From Brachionus manjavacas (Eukaryota > Rotifera > Eurotatoria > Ploima > Brachionidae), in assembly GCA_019054805.1 (NCBI GenBank), contig JAHQIY010000003.1:5270001-5334000 (forward strand): a stretch of 64,000 nt of DNA, read 5' to 3'. Position numbers and translations under genes: made by a program. The notes below the pieces were generated by a model that made no database searches, had not been told where the DNA came from, and saw only the letters and a list, made by a program, of their open reading frames with translations. Within the stretch, counting starts at the first letter, position 1. Each line of letters starts with the position of its first letter. This document shows positions 36,001 to 47,128 of the stretch, in pieces.

Positions 36001-39000
36001 TATACTGCAGTGACTTGGGCTATTTCAGATTCTTGGGCTCCTATAGAAAAGTTTTGATGAAAGGTCTTTTCTTTTTTTTTTCTCGTCGAGGCCGAATAAC
36101 GAATTACCTTGGACAAAGAATTTTTAAGCATTAATAAAAAAAAATATGCGATAAAGAATTTTTTATTGATTTATTAATTTAAAGTGTTGCTTTTTTACTA
36201 CTTAAGTTTATAGCTATTTTGATAATTGCTATCTTGATACGAAGTCCCTTTTTCTAAGTAGCACTAAAAATGAAAAATTAAAAAAGAAATATTTTTAAAA
36301 ATATTTTCATTTTCAACTGAAGAAATCATTAATTCGAACAATTATTGAAAATTAAATTTTAAAGTTAAAAAGGATGATCACATCAATTATTTTCATAATT
36401 TTCATTTCAAATTAAAATTAAAAAAAAAGACCTCAAGTGAAACTAGAAAAAATATTCAGTGCTAAAAAAGTTTCTAAACCGATCATGATCACAAAAATTA
36501 ATTTAATGATAAAAAAATTTTAATTTTCTTACTCTTGCATAAAGAAATCCAGAATTTAGTGCATGAACTCTAAATCCAATCATGAAAGCATCGAAAAGAA
36601 ACTCAGTATTAAGTAGAATATATTCGTTGAAACTTGGTTTGTAAAGATTTGATCCCACCATATTATAGTTTAAAAAACTTATACCAAAAAAATCAACAAT
36701 ATCTAAAATTTTTGTTTATTAGAAAATATGTATTTTTTAATTTAAAAAGTTATATATACTTGTTTTATTTATCGAATATTCAATAAAATTTGAATCACTT
36801 TTTACCAAAAATTCGGTATCTCTTGCTAGACTTGCACCAGTAATATGACATTTCACTTTTGAGTCAACTAGATTTTTGCAAAAAAAATCCAAAAATTGTT
36901 CTAAAGAAAATTATGAAGATAAAAAGTAAATCTTTTCAATTTTTTATTACTATCGGCGACTGTAACATTAAGTTGTGTTGATAAAGTTTTGTCATCAAAT
37001 CCCACTGTTAAATCAAATTCCCCTGCATGAGAATACTTAACAGAATCAGAAAATTTAAATACATAGTAACCAGTTTCTATGATACAATTTAATAAAAAGC
37101 GATATTCTTTAGTACCATAGGCTGCATCTTTGATTAGTATTCCATCATATCTTAAGAAATAGTCCGAATATATGCATTCAGAGCATTCCGAAGCCTTGAT
37201 ATTTCCGCCATTGTATTCAAATGCCACTATATAGCCTTTCAGCATTTTTATTTTTGGAATATAGTATCTTTCTACCTCTATATTGATAAATAATTTAATT
37301 CTATCAATTACGGTGTAACTTTTAATCATCATGGTTCTTTTCAAATATCCAGAGCATAAGTTTTGATCTATACAGTCATCGATGTTCAGTATCTGAATAG
37401 AACAAAAAAAAATCATGAAAAAAATTGAATCTATAAAAAAGTACCAAAATTTCGATAAAACCAGAGCTTGATGCAGAAATATCAAATCCAATTAAATTTT
37501 CACTCGTCAGAAATTCAGCATTATTCATCAAAAATAACCCATTATAATACAAATATTTTGTATTTACTTGATTATTCAATAAATCAAAACCAAAATAATT
37601 CTTGTAGCTTCCATCTAAAGAAGAAAATTAAGAAAAAAAAATTCTTGATGTTTAATTATACTTAATGTATAAACTTGCTCGATTGATTCATGAATTGAAA
37701 GAAAATTTTCACTAAAAAGTTGAGAAATCGCTGTTAGTTCAAAAGAAATTTCTCTATCCAATATTGATCCGTTTTTCACTAACTCTAGTTGTAGATATTT
37801 TTCTTCAAAATTTAATAAAATAAATTTTATTTGTAATTTAATTAAAAAAAATTAGTTAAGATTGAAATTACTTGCTGCAAAATTTAGATTGAATTGACTT
37901 TCAGAGTCATTCTTTTGCTCAAAATAGCTTTTAAAAGTTAACTCGTTTGAAGAAACTACACTTAAGGATATTATCTTTTGATAAGGCAAATAAAGTCGAT
38001 CTATATTTAAATTAATTAGGAATCTGCTTGGAATTTCATTTGAAATTTTTATTATTCTTGTTCTTTGAGTGTCATAAAAAGCATAATCTGAATAAATAAA
38101 AGAGTCGATAGCTTCGATTTCAACACGTCCGGATTCAACATATGAAATGAAGGGTACCAAACCATTATATACAACAGCATTGTTGATTGATATTGAGTTA
38201 TAGCCATATTTTAAAGAAAAACTCCAGCTATAAACAATTTCTGCAGGGGGCAAAATTGAATTCGAGTAAAAATATCGCCAACAAGATTCTCCGGTTTGTC
38301 CACAAACCGAAAATTTCAAGAGCCCTATTTCAATAGTTCCCGATTTTGATGCATATAAATTGACATTATAAAGAACAGATTCGAATTTGATCTCAGCATT
38401 TGGAATTATGAAATAACTGAACGAACTTTCAATTGAACTTTTTTGAATATTTGATGACAAGACACCAAAGTAATTGATGAAGTTTTCTTTTTTTTAATGA
38501 AATTAGAAATTCTAGTTTTTTTAATTATTTTTAGTAGCTTAATTAGTTAATAAATAAGCTTTATAAATTTTGGGCAATAATTTATCTAATTTTTTTTATT
38601 TACAGTAACTTTCTCATCTATTTTCAATGAAATCATACAAATATAGCAATCTAGCTTCTTTATTTAATATAATAAGATTACTTTATATTTAATTTTTGGT
38701 CACAAAACTTAACATAACTGTAGTTTTCTAATTTAAAAAAAATATATGAGTTTATATGCCATAAAGCACATAATGGACATAAACGTGAGGGAAAATGATC
38801 AGGTAAAATTGAAAAATGCAAAGAGATTATTTAAGAAAAGTAGTGATGAAATCGAATATTAATATTCGAATCAATATTTGATTAACTAGCCTTTCAAATG
38901 AAAATTAAATTCGAATACATTATTTGAAAACAAATAAATTTGAAAAATATACTTAAATAATGTTTTATTTGATTAAAAAATTGAATCTTTTAAATATTCG

Positions 39001-42000
39001 AATTAAAGTTTGAAAATAGAAAATTTTTGTATCAAAAACTGAATACTATAAGCATTCGATTTAGTTTTTGAAAATATAAATAATAAAAACAATAATTGAA
39101 AAATTTTAAATTGAAAGATAAAATTCAATTTAAAAAATTTTCAAAAAAAAAATTGAGAAGTGTTGCTATTTGCATACCAAAAATTTAGTTTAGCTGCAGA
39201 ATTTTTTTATTATCTAGTAAAATTTCATAAATGATACTTAAAACAATCTTTTTTATCAAATAAAGCAATTTGATATATTTTTGATAATAGATGACTAATT
39301 AAGTCGTTCAACATCGAATTTATAGATATCGAGATCATTTGATCATTATTTTTTAATTTGACTCAGTATTTAATTAAAAATGAAAAATTAATTCAATTTA
39401 AGTAATTAATAAATTTTAAATGAACGAATGAATAAAACAATCAATAATTAAAAATATTCAGTTACTTTTTTTCATTATTAAGATCAAAATATATATATTT
39501 GAGCGTTCTATCTTTCATTCGCTTAATATTCACAATATTAAAATTCAATTTAATTTTTTTGAGGAAATGTTAGTATTTTTGAGTGTATTAAAACAAATTT
39601 GTATACAAAAAAATTATCTAATAATTTTAAAGATACTAAATAATTAATTCAAAATCAAACAATTTTTTAATGTTTTTTTTTTATTAATAGATAGTATGAA
39701 AAGTGAATATAATTTTACTTTTTTAGCTGTAAATTCCAATTACTTTTCTACTTTTTACTATAAAAAATAAATCCATTTTATCGGGGTTTGTTCAAATCAA
39801 TCTTTTGAAGGATTAAACTATTAATTGAAAAATCAAAAACTTATTTTTTTTATAAAGAATGTATTAAAAACTTATTAAAAGATACTGCCTGTGCATTTTT
39901 GCTTATAACAATGATTTTAAATCTTTGAAATCGGATATTAAATATTTTTAAATTTTTTAAAAAATACAAAACTTTATCATTGTGCTGAAAAGAAGGCCTA
40001 GGCCATTTGGCACTGCTCTGAGAAATCTCCATAATTATTTAAAAAAGAAAAAAAAAATAATGCCAGTTCCAAATTTACTTTAGAAACATATTTTTCTGGA
40101 AAATCTAAAACTAAGTCAGCTAAATATCCTAAATTTCGAAAAAATTTCTTAGTTAAAGACTTATTAAAAAAATGAAATTTTAAAAAAATTACAAAAATAC
40201 TTCATTAATTTTTCAATTACTTCATTTACAAAATTATTTTTTTTTTTGGAATTTTACCTCTTTTGACTAAAATTTATTGACTTTAAGTTCAATAAAACGG
40301 AAAGCGAGCTCATTATGAAATGATTTTTTCTCCGAAAGCTAGACTTTTGCGTTGGTAGATTAAAATGAGGACCTTAAGAAAATATACATTAATATTTAAT
40401 TATATATTGGAAATTATTATTTAGATATTTTTTTTTCAAAGCGAATTTCTTTCTTTTCCAACTATGACTTTAACCTGGGGTAAATGATAATGCCGTAGTT
40501 TTGCGTAATGCAAAACTTAGCTAAACTTAAACAATTTATAGAAATCACTCTGATTCGAATTTGAATCCTTGAAAAACAATATCAAGAACTAAACAGAAGT
40601 TTTTATTTCAAAAGTAAATCTAGGGTTAAAAAGGAAAGTACAGACAAAAATAAAATATAAATAAAACAATTTTTTAATTTATATGTTTTAGCAATTTCAA
40701 GAGAAAACTCTTTTCCCAAAATGTTTTTTTATTTATTTTTTAACATTTAGAAGTTTCTCTTTCAAAATAATGCTTTTTTTCTTTGATTTAATTTTTAAAA
40801 ATACTAAAAAATCCTTTTTAGCCTCTAAAAATGAAACATTAGAAGAGACTTTTTGTCAAATTATTATGAAATTAAAAAAAAATTAATAAATTAAATTTGC
40901 TTTTTGAATGTATTCAAAAATTTCTATTATTTTTCTCAATCAAAGCAATTTAAAATTCCTTAAGTTAAATTTAGAATTGTTTTCCAATTAGCTTAATTTT
41001 TTTTTGATTTTCATGTTATTTTTAAGTCTTTTAGTCTAATTTACCTGAAATGCTCAGCGGGATTGTTGTTTCATTAATTTGGATTTTCAAATTTAACTTT
41101 CTGAATGAAAAACCATTAACTGCACAATCTACATCAAAATCTGTCTCATTAGCTTTTTGTATGCATAGCGTCTCTAAATTTGAGTCTTGATGAAAAAAAA
41201 TAAGCCTTAAAGCGATTCAAATTTATTTGGCATCTTACCATCATTTATGTCAATAAATTGTTTATTATATGCCATTAAATCAGCATAAATTTCAATTGGA
41301 ACAGTGCCTGGGTTGGTTAACTGTATCTCTGTAGCATAAATGTTATAGCTAAAAGCAAAAGCAGTTTTAACTTTGAATAAGACGGCTGAATTTTTTGAAA
41401 AATTAATTTTGGTAACTTTGTAATAATCGTTGATTGAATCAACCAAATAATCAGAAATAAATCTTTGATCATCTGTTGAATCGATGGCCAAAGCCCCACT
41501 CAATTGAGTTATAACTACCATTGAGCGTTTTTCAATACTATCATATGAAACTTGGTAAAAGTTGAATCCAGTAGTAATTGATATTTCAAAAGATTTTAAT
41601 ATGATCATTTCATTAGATTTAATAAAATAATTATCTCTAAAATATGTGGAGCAAGGATGGTTTAATTCGCAAAAAGTAAAAGTGACAATCTAAAATTTAA
41701 AAAAAAGAAATTTTTTTTAAGTTCTAAAATTATATTTGGTTTTCGGTGTGATAAATTTTTTTACCAGATTAAAAACCAAATATCGGTTAAAAATTTTTTT
41801 TTAAATTAAAACTTCAATTTTAATGATTCCAGATTTAAATCCAAAAAACTCGTATCCGGTTATTGTTGCTGCTTTTTTGAACTCTGAATTGGCCAAAAGA
41901 AATCTTGTTTGACTGTTTTCAAATCGAGTGTCCGATGCTTCTCTATTGTAGAAATTTATTTCTAGCTGAACTCCGAAAAATTCTGTTTGACTCTCATCTT

Positions 42001-42302
42001 TATTTAAGTTAAAATTTTAATAAAATTTTTGAAATAAGCCTACATTTTATCAAATTCATTTGACTACTTAGTTTTCCTTCATAATTTAATCTGATCTCAT
42101 TTGTGGTAAAATTTTGATATAAAGCTTGGACATAGCATATACCATTTAGATCAATAACTTTTTCACAATACAAATCAAACTCATTAACTTTTAGAATTAA
42201 AATTTTAAATTGAATCAAAGATCAATTTTTTTTACCAAAATTCACTGAGGCTACTTTGACTGTGAACCAAAGCATTGGCAAAAGAAAAATTAAAAAATTC
42301 AT
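30063..42302 (-). CDS. five-module type I membrane protein with three EGF domains
   Basis: Eighteen exons (high to low): 42302-42236, 42187-42044, 41997-41813, 41689-41239, 41185-41045, 38486-37872, 37802-37662, 37614-37445, 37392-36951, 36900-36760, 36702-36533, 34150-33700, 33649-33515, 33462-33299, 32277-31842, 30985-30932, 30855-30718, 30661-30063. The sum is 4644 nt, 1547 residues, in frame throughout. Residues 1-20 (MNFLIFLLPMLWFTVKVASV) are a signal peptide. About residues 23-1284 are five copies of a module of 245-260 residues that I do not recognise. A Thr/Ser-rich stalk follows, then three six-cysteine EGF domains (DCLANC.., KCASNPC.., VCKNQTC..), then a helix GVAIAAIVLFYSIFIIFDIM and a short tail. 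The topology suggests a large cell-surface adhesion or recognition protein; that role is inference. Introns 5 (2.6 kb) and 11 (2.4 kb) are long, and intron 11 is full of transposon debris. Confidence 0.78.
32966..33110. repeat. intronic direct and inverted repeats
   Basis: The word GAAGTAACATTAAATCATGAA occurs twice with a 59-bp offset (around 32986 and 33045). ATGATTTAATGT (32968-32979) is the exact complement of ACATTAAATCAT nearby. It lies in the intron between cassette E exons b and c and could be the edge of a small mobile element, but no boundaries were found. Confidence 0.5.
34575..34884. mobile_element. 310-bp MITE with near-perfect ends
   Basis: Both ends read CAGTATGTCACAAAAAGTTA and onward through about 27 matching bases, flanked by TA at 34573-34574 and 34885-34886. 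The interior has no transposase. The terminus fits Tc1/mariner-type elements. Identical ends suggest a young insertion. It lies in intron 11 of the modular membrane gene. Confidence 0.88.
35350..35565 (+). pseudogene. pogo/CENP-B-type helix-turn-helix transposase fragment
   Basis: The plus frame reads EARKLNNHQASVRFNIQYST, LND, stop, INGKYIRPANGK, DANP, stop, IPKEFETLLSEVIKQLADS, stop, NSIW. The order of an A-R..(I)xxSTL.D.(I)NGK..R block, a linker and a P.E.E..L...I..LA block is that of the psq/CENP-B HTH at the N-terminus of pogo transposases. All three internal stops are TGA. The rest of the element is not visible, so this is a dead fragment inside an intron. Confidence 0.55.
35814..36131 (-). 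pseudogene. AT-hook-like small protein with one premature TGA
   Basis: A 106-codon frame from ATG 36131 to TAA 35814 is broken only by TGA at 35930-35928. Around it the frame reads EPTKK, stop, GRPTKLKA, which would be a classic AT-hook (KKRGRP) if the stop were CGA or AGA. A second AT-hook-like KKRDGRSPKAK lies near the end. The first half has RKKKEK and a DQVDQVYVVF segment. It may be part of the same transposon as the nearby HTH fragment, or a separate small nuclear protein. Confidence 0.5.
38490..41040. other. long intron of the modular membrane gene
   Basis: Intron between cassette B exon a and its fused b/c exon. No transposon termini or open frames with coding character were recognised in 2.5 kb. 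Confidence 0.4.
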
Positions 42303-42729
42303 TTTAAGTGTTAAATTTGAACAATTCTTTTAGTTTTAAATTAAATTTAAAGTTTTTACTTTTAGTCTTGTGGGATTTTACTAATTGTTGTTTGCTTTGA
42401 GACACTTTAATTTATTGCTTTATAAATTGAACAATTTTGGATATAGCATTTGTTTTTATTTAAGCTTTTAAAAATACGGAAGTTTCAAAATTTTATTTCA
42501 AAAATTTAATCAAAAATCGGTGTCTAACTAAAAAAAAACATAACAAATAAGCAATAGAATTTCTTTTTTGAAGTTCTTGGTATTCAAAGATTACCTTACA
42601 AGGGTATATCAAAAAAATATTATACAGATAGATATTTAATCTATTCAAATTTCGATAACTAAAATTTAAATTCAAACAAAATTTTGTTCCTCTTTAATTA
42701 TATGAATTGATTGATAAACAATTTCAAAA

Positions 42730-44184
42730 TTAGACCATGTCTTCGTTATTTTGCTTAGCCATATCTTCGAGCTTGAAGTTGTTCTTGCATTCTGTTTTGC
42801 TCGGGGGGTAGGATGAACGAACTGGCGTGGCGATAGATGCACTCAAAGGCTCATAGTTGAATTCGCGTCTATTCATGACTTTTACAGTTGAACCACTGGG
42901 AAATAAATTACTTTTTTGATCACAAAGCCTCGGTGTCGGAATTTCCACCTCTTGTTTAAGCCGATCCACATAATAGTTCCACAAAAGTCTGACTATGTTT
43001 CGGCAATGCCAGTCTTGAGTATTTGATTTGATCAACATCAGGGCCAAAAATCCCTCAGTATTCAAATAGTCTTTGACAAATGAATCTATGTACAACTCTA
43101 TATTGTACTTGTATCTAAATGGCCACACAAGCATGTTGGTTATAATCATTTTTCTGAAAAAAATCTTCAAAATCCACTTGATCAAACTGAAAAAATTCAA
43201 TATTGCTAGAATTATGAACCAAGTCCAAAGAACCAAAAAAACAATTTCATTGAAAAAATTTGCCGGCAACGTGCATTGATATCTGAAAGATTGGGGATTC
43301 TTCAAATCGCCCATGTAATTAATGTCGCATAGAATGTGGCGAGGAAAATAAGAATTTGTTATTTTTTCCTTAAATACTGCACTCGAACTGTTGAATTTCA
43401 AAACCATATTAATTCCAAAATAAAGATAACTTTCTCGAAATTTGGCAATTTTATCGATTATAAAAAATATAGAAACACTAATTACAGTGTAAACAAGCTT
43501 GACTAGAACATATTTCAGTAATAAAGGAACATGAAAAAATTTCACCTTTCTTTTCTTCAATCTGTCCGCATAGGTTCTTGGCTCGCGATTTTCAAATCGT
43601 TCATTTTGAAAATATTTGCTGAAGTCTTCGAGCTCGCCCAAAGAGGAATCATTGAAATTGTTCAGAGAAAAACATCTGTCCAAATAGCTGGCACATAAAT
43701 TTATCTTTTTGGAAAAATCATCACTCTCTTGCAAAGAGCTGGATTTGATTGTTTCTACAATTAAACTAATGTCGATCGGCACATTGTTATAGGTGTTTTT
43801 GCGCACAAAGTATTTCCATAGAACGTAAGGAATGTAGTAGATTAAAGCAAGTGCAAGACATATGAGCGTGAGCCAAGGATAGGTGTTTGTTCTTTCCTCC
43901 TGCTTTCCTTCGTCTCGGACTGCACTCTCGAAAAAATTGTCCAAAATGATGCTATCTTTTACCCAACAAACGGAATCAATATATTGGGAAGTAACGGGTG
44001 AAATTTCGTTTACCAACTTGAGGCAACTTATTGGTTGACCAAAATTTCTGGACCCGATAAAAATTGAGGCTATGATTAACAGTATAACCGTAAATGAACG
44101 GTTTAGTTTGTCAATTTTATCATCAGCAAAAAGCTTTTGGCCACCGCGTACTTTTGTGAACACTTGCAAAAAATCCCAAATCAT
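42730..44184 (-). CDS. innexin gap-junction channel protein
   Basis: Single exon of 484 codons. The ATG at 44184 puts the family's short N-terminal helix (MIWDFLQVFTKVR) directly before DDKIDKLNRSFTVILLIIAS, as in other innexins. Four membrane segments are visible: about residues 30-50, 115-140, 225-245 and 320-345. Each extracellular loop has its two cysteines: PISCLK and SVCWV in loop 1, HILCDI and YQCTLPANFFNE in loop 2. The latter stretch, ending in FLVLWTWF, is the most recognisable innexin signature. The YYQW motif before helix 2 is TYPW here. The frame is open for about 150 bp upstream without another ATG. The C-terminal tail of about 90 residues is cytoplasmic and Ser/Pro-rich. The 3' end is 428 bp from the start of the modular membrane gene, which is transcribed in the same direction. 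Confidence 0.95.
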   Translation of the reverse strand: MIWDFLQVFTKVRGGQKLFADDKIDKLNRSFTVILLIIASIFIGSRNFGQPISCLKLVNEISPVTSQYIDSVCWVKDSIILDNFFESAVRDEGKQEERTNTYPWLTLICLALALIYYIPYVLWKYFVRKNTYNNVPIDISLIVETIKSSSLQESDDFSKKINLCASYLDRCFSLNNFNDSSLGELEDFSKYFQNERFENREPRTYADRLKKRKVKFFHVPLLLKYVLVKLVYTVISVSIFFIIDKIAKFRESYLYFGINMVLKFNSSSAVFKEKITNSYFPRHILCDINYMGDLKNPQSFRYQCTLPANFFNEIVFLVLWTWFIILAILNFFSLIKWILKIFFRKMIITNMLVWPFRYKYNIELYIDSFVKDYLNTEGFLALMLIKSNTQDWHCRNIVRLLWNYYVDRLKQEVEIPTPRLCDQKSNLFPSGSTVKVMNRREFNYEPLSASIATPVRSSYPPSKTECKNNFKLEDMAKQNNEDMV

Positions 44185-44189
44185 TTTCC

Positions 44190-45491
44190 TAATCAAATTC
44201 AGTTCTGAACCATGTGTTGTTTCAATGAGTTTTTGAATGAATGAATTTAGTTTGTAGTATAACTGATAGTTTAAATCAAAATCTTTTTTAAAAATAATTT
44301 CTTTTGCTAATTCTTTTTTTTTATAAAAGATTCAGAGTTAAATCATGACTTTGGTTTAGAGTGAAATTTTTCAATACTTGCTAGTTTATGATCATCGAAA
44401 CAAATTATCAAAATATTATTTCAATTTGCAAAAAAAAATTTTAAAAAAATCTTTTAAATTTTTTATATTTTTTTAGAATAAAATTTTCGAAAAAGATTAA
44501 ATATTTTGGAAATACAATTGAAATAAATGGATTTTAATTTGCGATGAAGTCAATTTATTTTATTTTAAATAAAGTGGTCAGTTGAAATTGAAAAAAAAAA
44601 TTATAAGTATGGTATGATGAAGAGTGTGTGTTTAATTTTTTACTAAAGCAAAACTTCTGAATTTCCCTATTTTAATTTATCAATTGAATCATCACTATTT
44701 TCAAGTTTGCTCGGCAATGAATTTAATTAAATGTAGCTAAAATTTATGACAAAATTAGATTTCTTGAATCAGATTATGGTAATATGGTTCTTCTCCGTAC
44801 TTGGATTAGTTTGCTAAATTTTTTTGACCGTTGACTAACTCTCCAGTTTTTTGATCATTATTGCTCGAATTAGTGATTGAATGAACAAAAAATTTAAATA
44901 AATTTTTATTTTAAGTTATTAATAAAATTAACAAAATGAGAATAAAAAAGTTAAGCATCTTTGTCTTGTTTTGAACTTGCAGAACCATATCTTGCTCGTT
45001 TTTGTTACCTTCAAGTTTTTAGCAATTTTTTTTGAGGAATAGATAGCCCTTTTTTTAAGATTATCAAATTACTTTAGGTTTTTCAATTTAATTTAATATA
45101 TTTTTAAAAATAATCAACTGAAAATTTAGAATCGAGAATTATTATTTCTTGAATTTCAAAATTAAATAAAATTTTTAAAAAAAATATTCATGTGTTTTAT
45201 AAATTAAAAAATTCTAAAAATAAAAAAAATTTTGCAATTAGTTCTAATGGTTATAAAACTACCATTTTAGAATATTTCTATCAAAAAATAATTTTTTTCG
45301 TGAAATAACCAAAGTTTTATTTAAAATTTAAAATTACCCTTAAATATTATTTGTTTTTCTTTAAGATGATTATTTTTCTATAAATGAAGAGTTTTAAAAA
45401 TCTTTATAAGAATAATGATCCATTATTTTAAAATTTTAAAAACAAGTGACATCAATCACCATTTTGCAGATGAGTAAAAAATTAAAAAATT
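44190..45491. other. intergenic AT-rich region
   Basis: Contains the 5' side of the innexin gene and the 3' side of the glycine-rich gene. Nothing else supported. Confidence 0.45.
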
Positions 45492-46165
45492 TTATTCACA
45501 GGTATTGCATGTGCTAATAGGAATTGCATGCGCAAAGAATTGATCACAATTAGGATAATGATAGAAATTGATTTGAAATTTTTCATTCCAAACATTTTCA
45601 ATTATAAATTGATTATTATTAGCTTGGATTTGCTTGATTCGTTTGTCTTGACAAATATTTCTTAAAAACCTGCCTTTTGATTTTTCAGTTGATTCATCAT
45701 GGATTATCTTTTTCCAGCAATCGAAGGAAATTGATTTATTATCAGTTTCTTCGGCACCAAGTATTATCCAACCAATTGGTCCGGAAAGAATACCAGCAGC
45801 ACCAGCTCCTGCACCAGCAGCGCCAGCTCCTGCACCAGCAGCGCCAGCTCCTGCACCGATAGCAGCAACGCCGCCAACAGTGCCAGCTCCTGCACCAGTA
45901 GCAGCAACAGCGCCAGCTCCTGCACCAGTAGCAGCAACAGCGCCAGCTCCTGCACCAGTAGCAGCAACAACGCCAACTCCTGAACTAGTAGCAGCAACAG
46001 CACCTTTAAAAAAGCCAGTTTATTTAACTGACTAGAAAAAATATTGTATTTACTTGTCCCGACATAAACGGTATTTCCAGTACCTATAATGATAGGAGCA
46101 GCTCCGCCACCTGTTCCGACAATTGCAAGTGTTGAAATTACAACACCACCAACTAAAACACCCAT
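45492..46165 (-). CDS. glycine-zipper-like membrane-associated protein with Ala/Gly tandem repeats
   Basis: Exons 46165-46054 and 46003-45492, total 624 nt, 207 residues. The N-terminus MGVLVGGVVISTLAIVGTGG is hydrophobic and Gly-rich. Residues about 39-105 are built of a 10-residue unit, AVAATGAGAG, encoded by 30-bp DNA repeats, shortening to AAGAGAG units. Then comes GILSGPIGWIILGAEE and a polar C-terminal domain with FDCWKKIIHDES, GRFLRNI and a final cysteine-containing tail. The GPIGW..LGA then DCWK..(I/L)HD order looks like a conserved family of unknown function, recalled from memory rather than checked. Glycine-zipper stretches suggest membrane insertion or helix packing. Confidence 0.68.
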
Positions 46166-47128
46166 TTTTTTATTTCAGATATTCTTAATTTTTTACTGTT
46201 AATTAATTTAAGATAATTGATGAGAACAAGCAATAAATGAAATTTACTCCTAAAAATAATTAAATTAATTTAAAGAATCTAGAAATAAATATTTGAAATA
46301 AACTAAACTTTATATATGTTTTTCCTAATTTCATAATTTGAGTGAATTATTGGGTTTTTTTACCAAGAAATTTTTATAATTTAAAAAAAATATATAGATT
46401 GCAACATAAAAGTGATAGATTAATTTTTAAATTTTTAAGTTAGTTTAAAGGATACCTGAAAAATGCACCTTTCCCATTTTCGACCAAAATGCACACTTGG
46501 GTCTAATAAATAAAAATACCTAAAAACTTTGAGCTTTGAAACAAAAAAATTTTTTTTGTTGAAACTCCATTTCGAATTTTTTTTTAGCCATCATTATTTA
46601 CAGATATTTGTTAATTTTAGAAATTTTTTAAAAGATTTTATTTGAAAAAATAAATTTTTTTTTTAAATTTAATACTGTCATTATACTAATAATAGTCTTT
46701 AGATTAAAAATGATTTAATTTATATATTAAATTTAAATTATAATATTGGCTAAAAACAATTTTAAATTTTAATTAATGACAACTTGAATTTAAAAAATTA
46801 GCTTGTCTTTTTTCTTTTGAATCTCTAAAAGGTTAATCAACGTTTTAAGTAACGTAAATTTTGACGATTTTCAGAAAAAGTTTGTGAGTATACGGACTGG
46901 GCAAGAGTATTAGCATAATCTTAACAAAACTTTTTAGAATATTTCCGAAAAAAAGATAAACCTGGTACGTTTATCTAGATTTCTTCTAGAACACCTCTGA
47001 GTCAAACTTTAATTTTATTTTTTTCCGATATTTTAAACTAATTTTAAACAAAGTTTCTGATTTAATGATATATTGTGGTATCATGATGAGAAAAAGGAAA
47101 AACAAAAGGAAAATATGTTTTTTTTTAT
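46166..47128. other. intergenic AT-rich region
   Basis: No gene or repeat recognised between the glycine-rich gene and TRNT1. Confidence 0.45.

Larger units (their letters stand above)
31842..42187 (-). repeat. array of five three-exon module cassettes
   Basis: Cassettes: A 42187-41239, B 41185-37872, C 37802-36951, D 36900-33700, E 33649-31842, coding 260, 252, 251, 254 and 245 codons. In each, exon a is 135-144 bp, exon b 164-185 bp and exon c 436-451 bp, with junctions always in phase 1, 0 and 1 (a|b, b|c, end). Cassette B has b and c fused into one 615-bp exon. Shared features: exon a often has FLDxxC early and a second Cys; exon b begins with YFG or FFG and ends with a (L)IGFxIxAxxSGxIxI-like stretch; exon c begins with an I-x-x-F/I stretch, then a cysteine pair (C-x5-7-C), later KGxM and a SDY. 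Divergence is high, so the duplications are old. Confidence 0.8.

Noticed and set aside
39850..40032. 60-codon minus frame in a long intron of the modular gene
   Set aside because: Does not resemble any cassette exon and has no phase-compatible splice sites.
45677..45862. Plus-strand Gln/His/Leu-rich frame
   Set aside because: It is the complement of the Ala/Gly repeat DNA; repeats stay open in several frames.
45764..46165. Minus-strand frame reading Leu-Leu-Leu-Val-Gln-Glu repeats
   Set aside because: It reads through the intron in the wrong frame; splicing 46054 to 46003 gives the Ala/Gly frame followed by a non-repetitive conserved-looking end.
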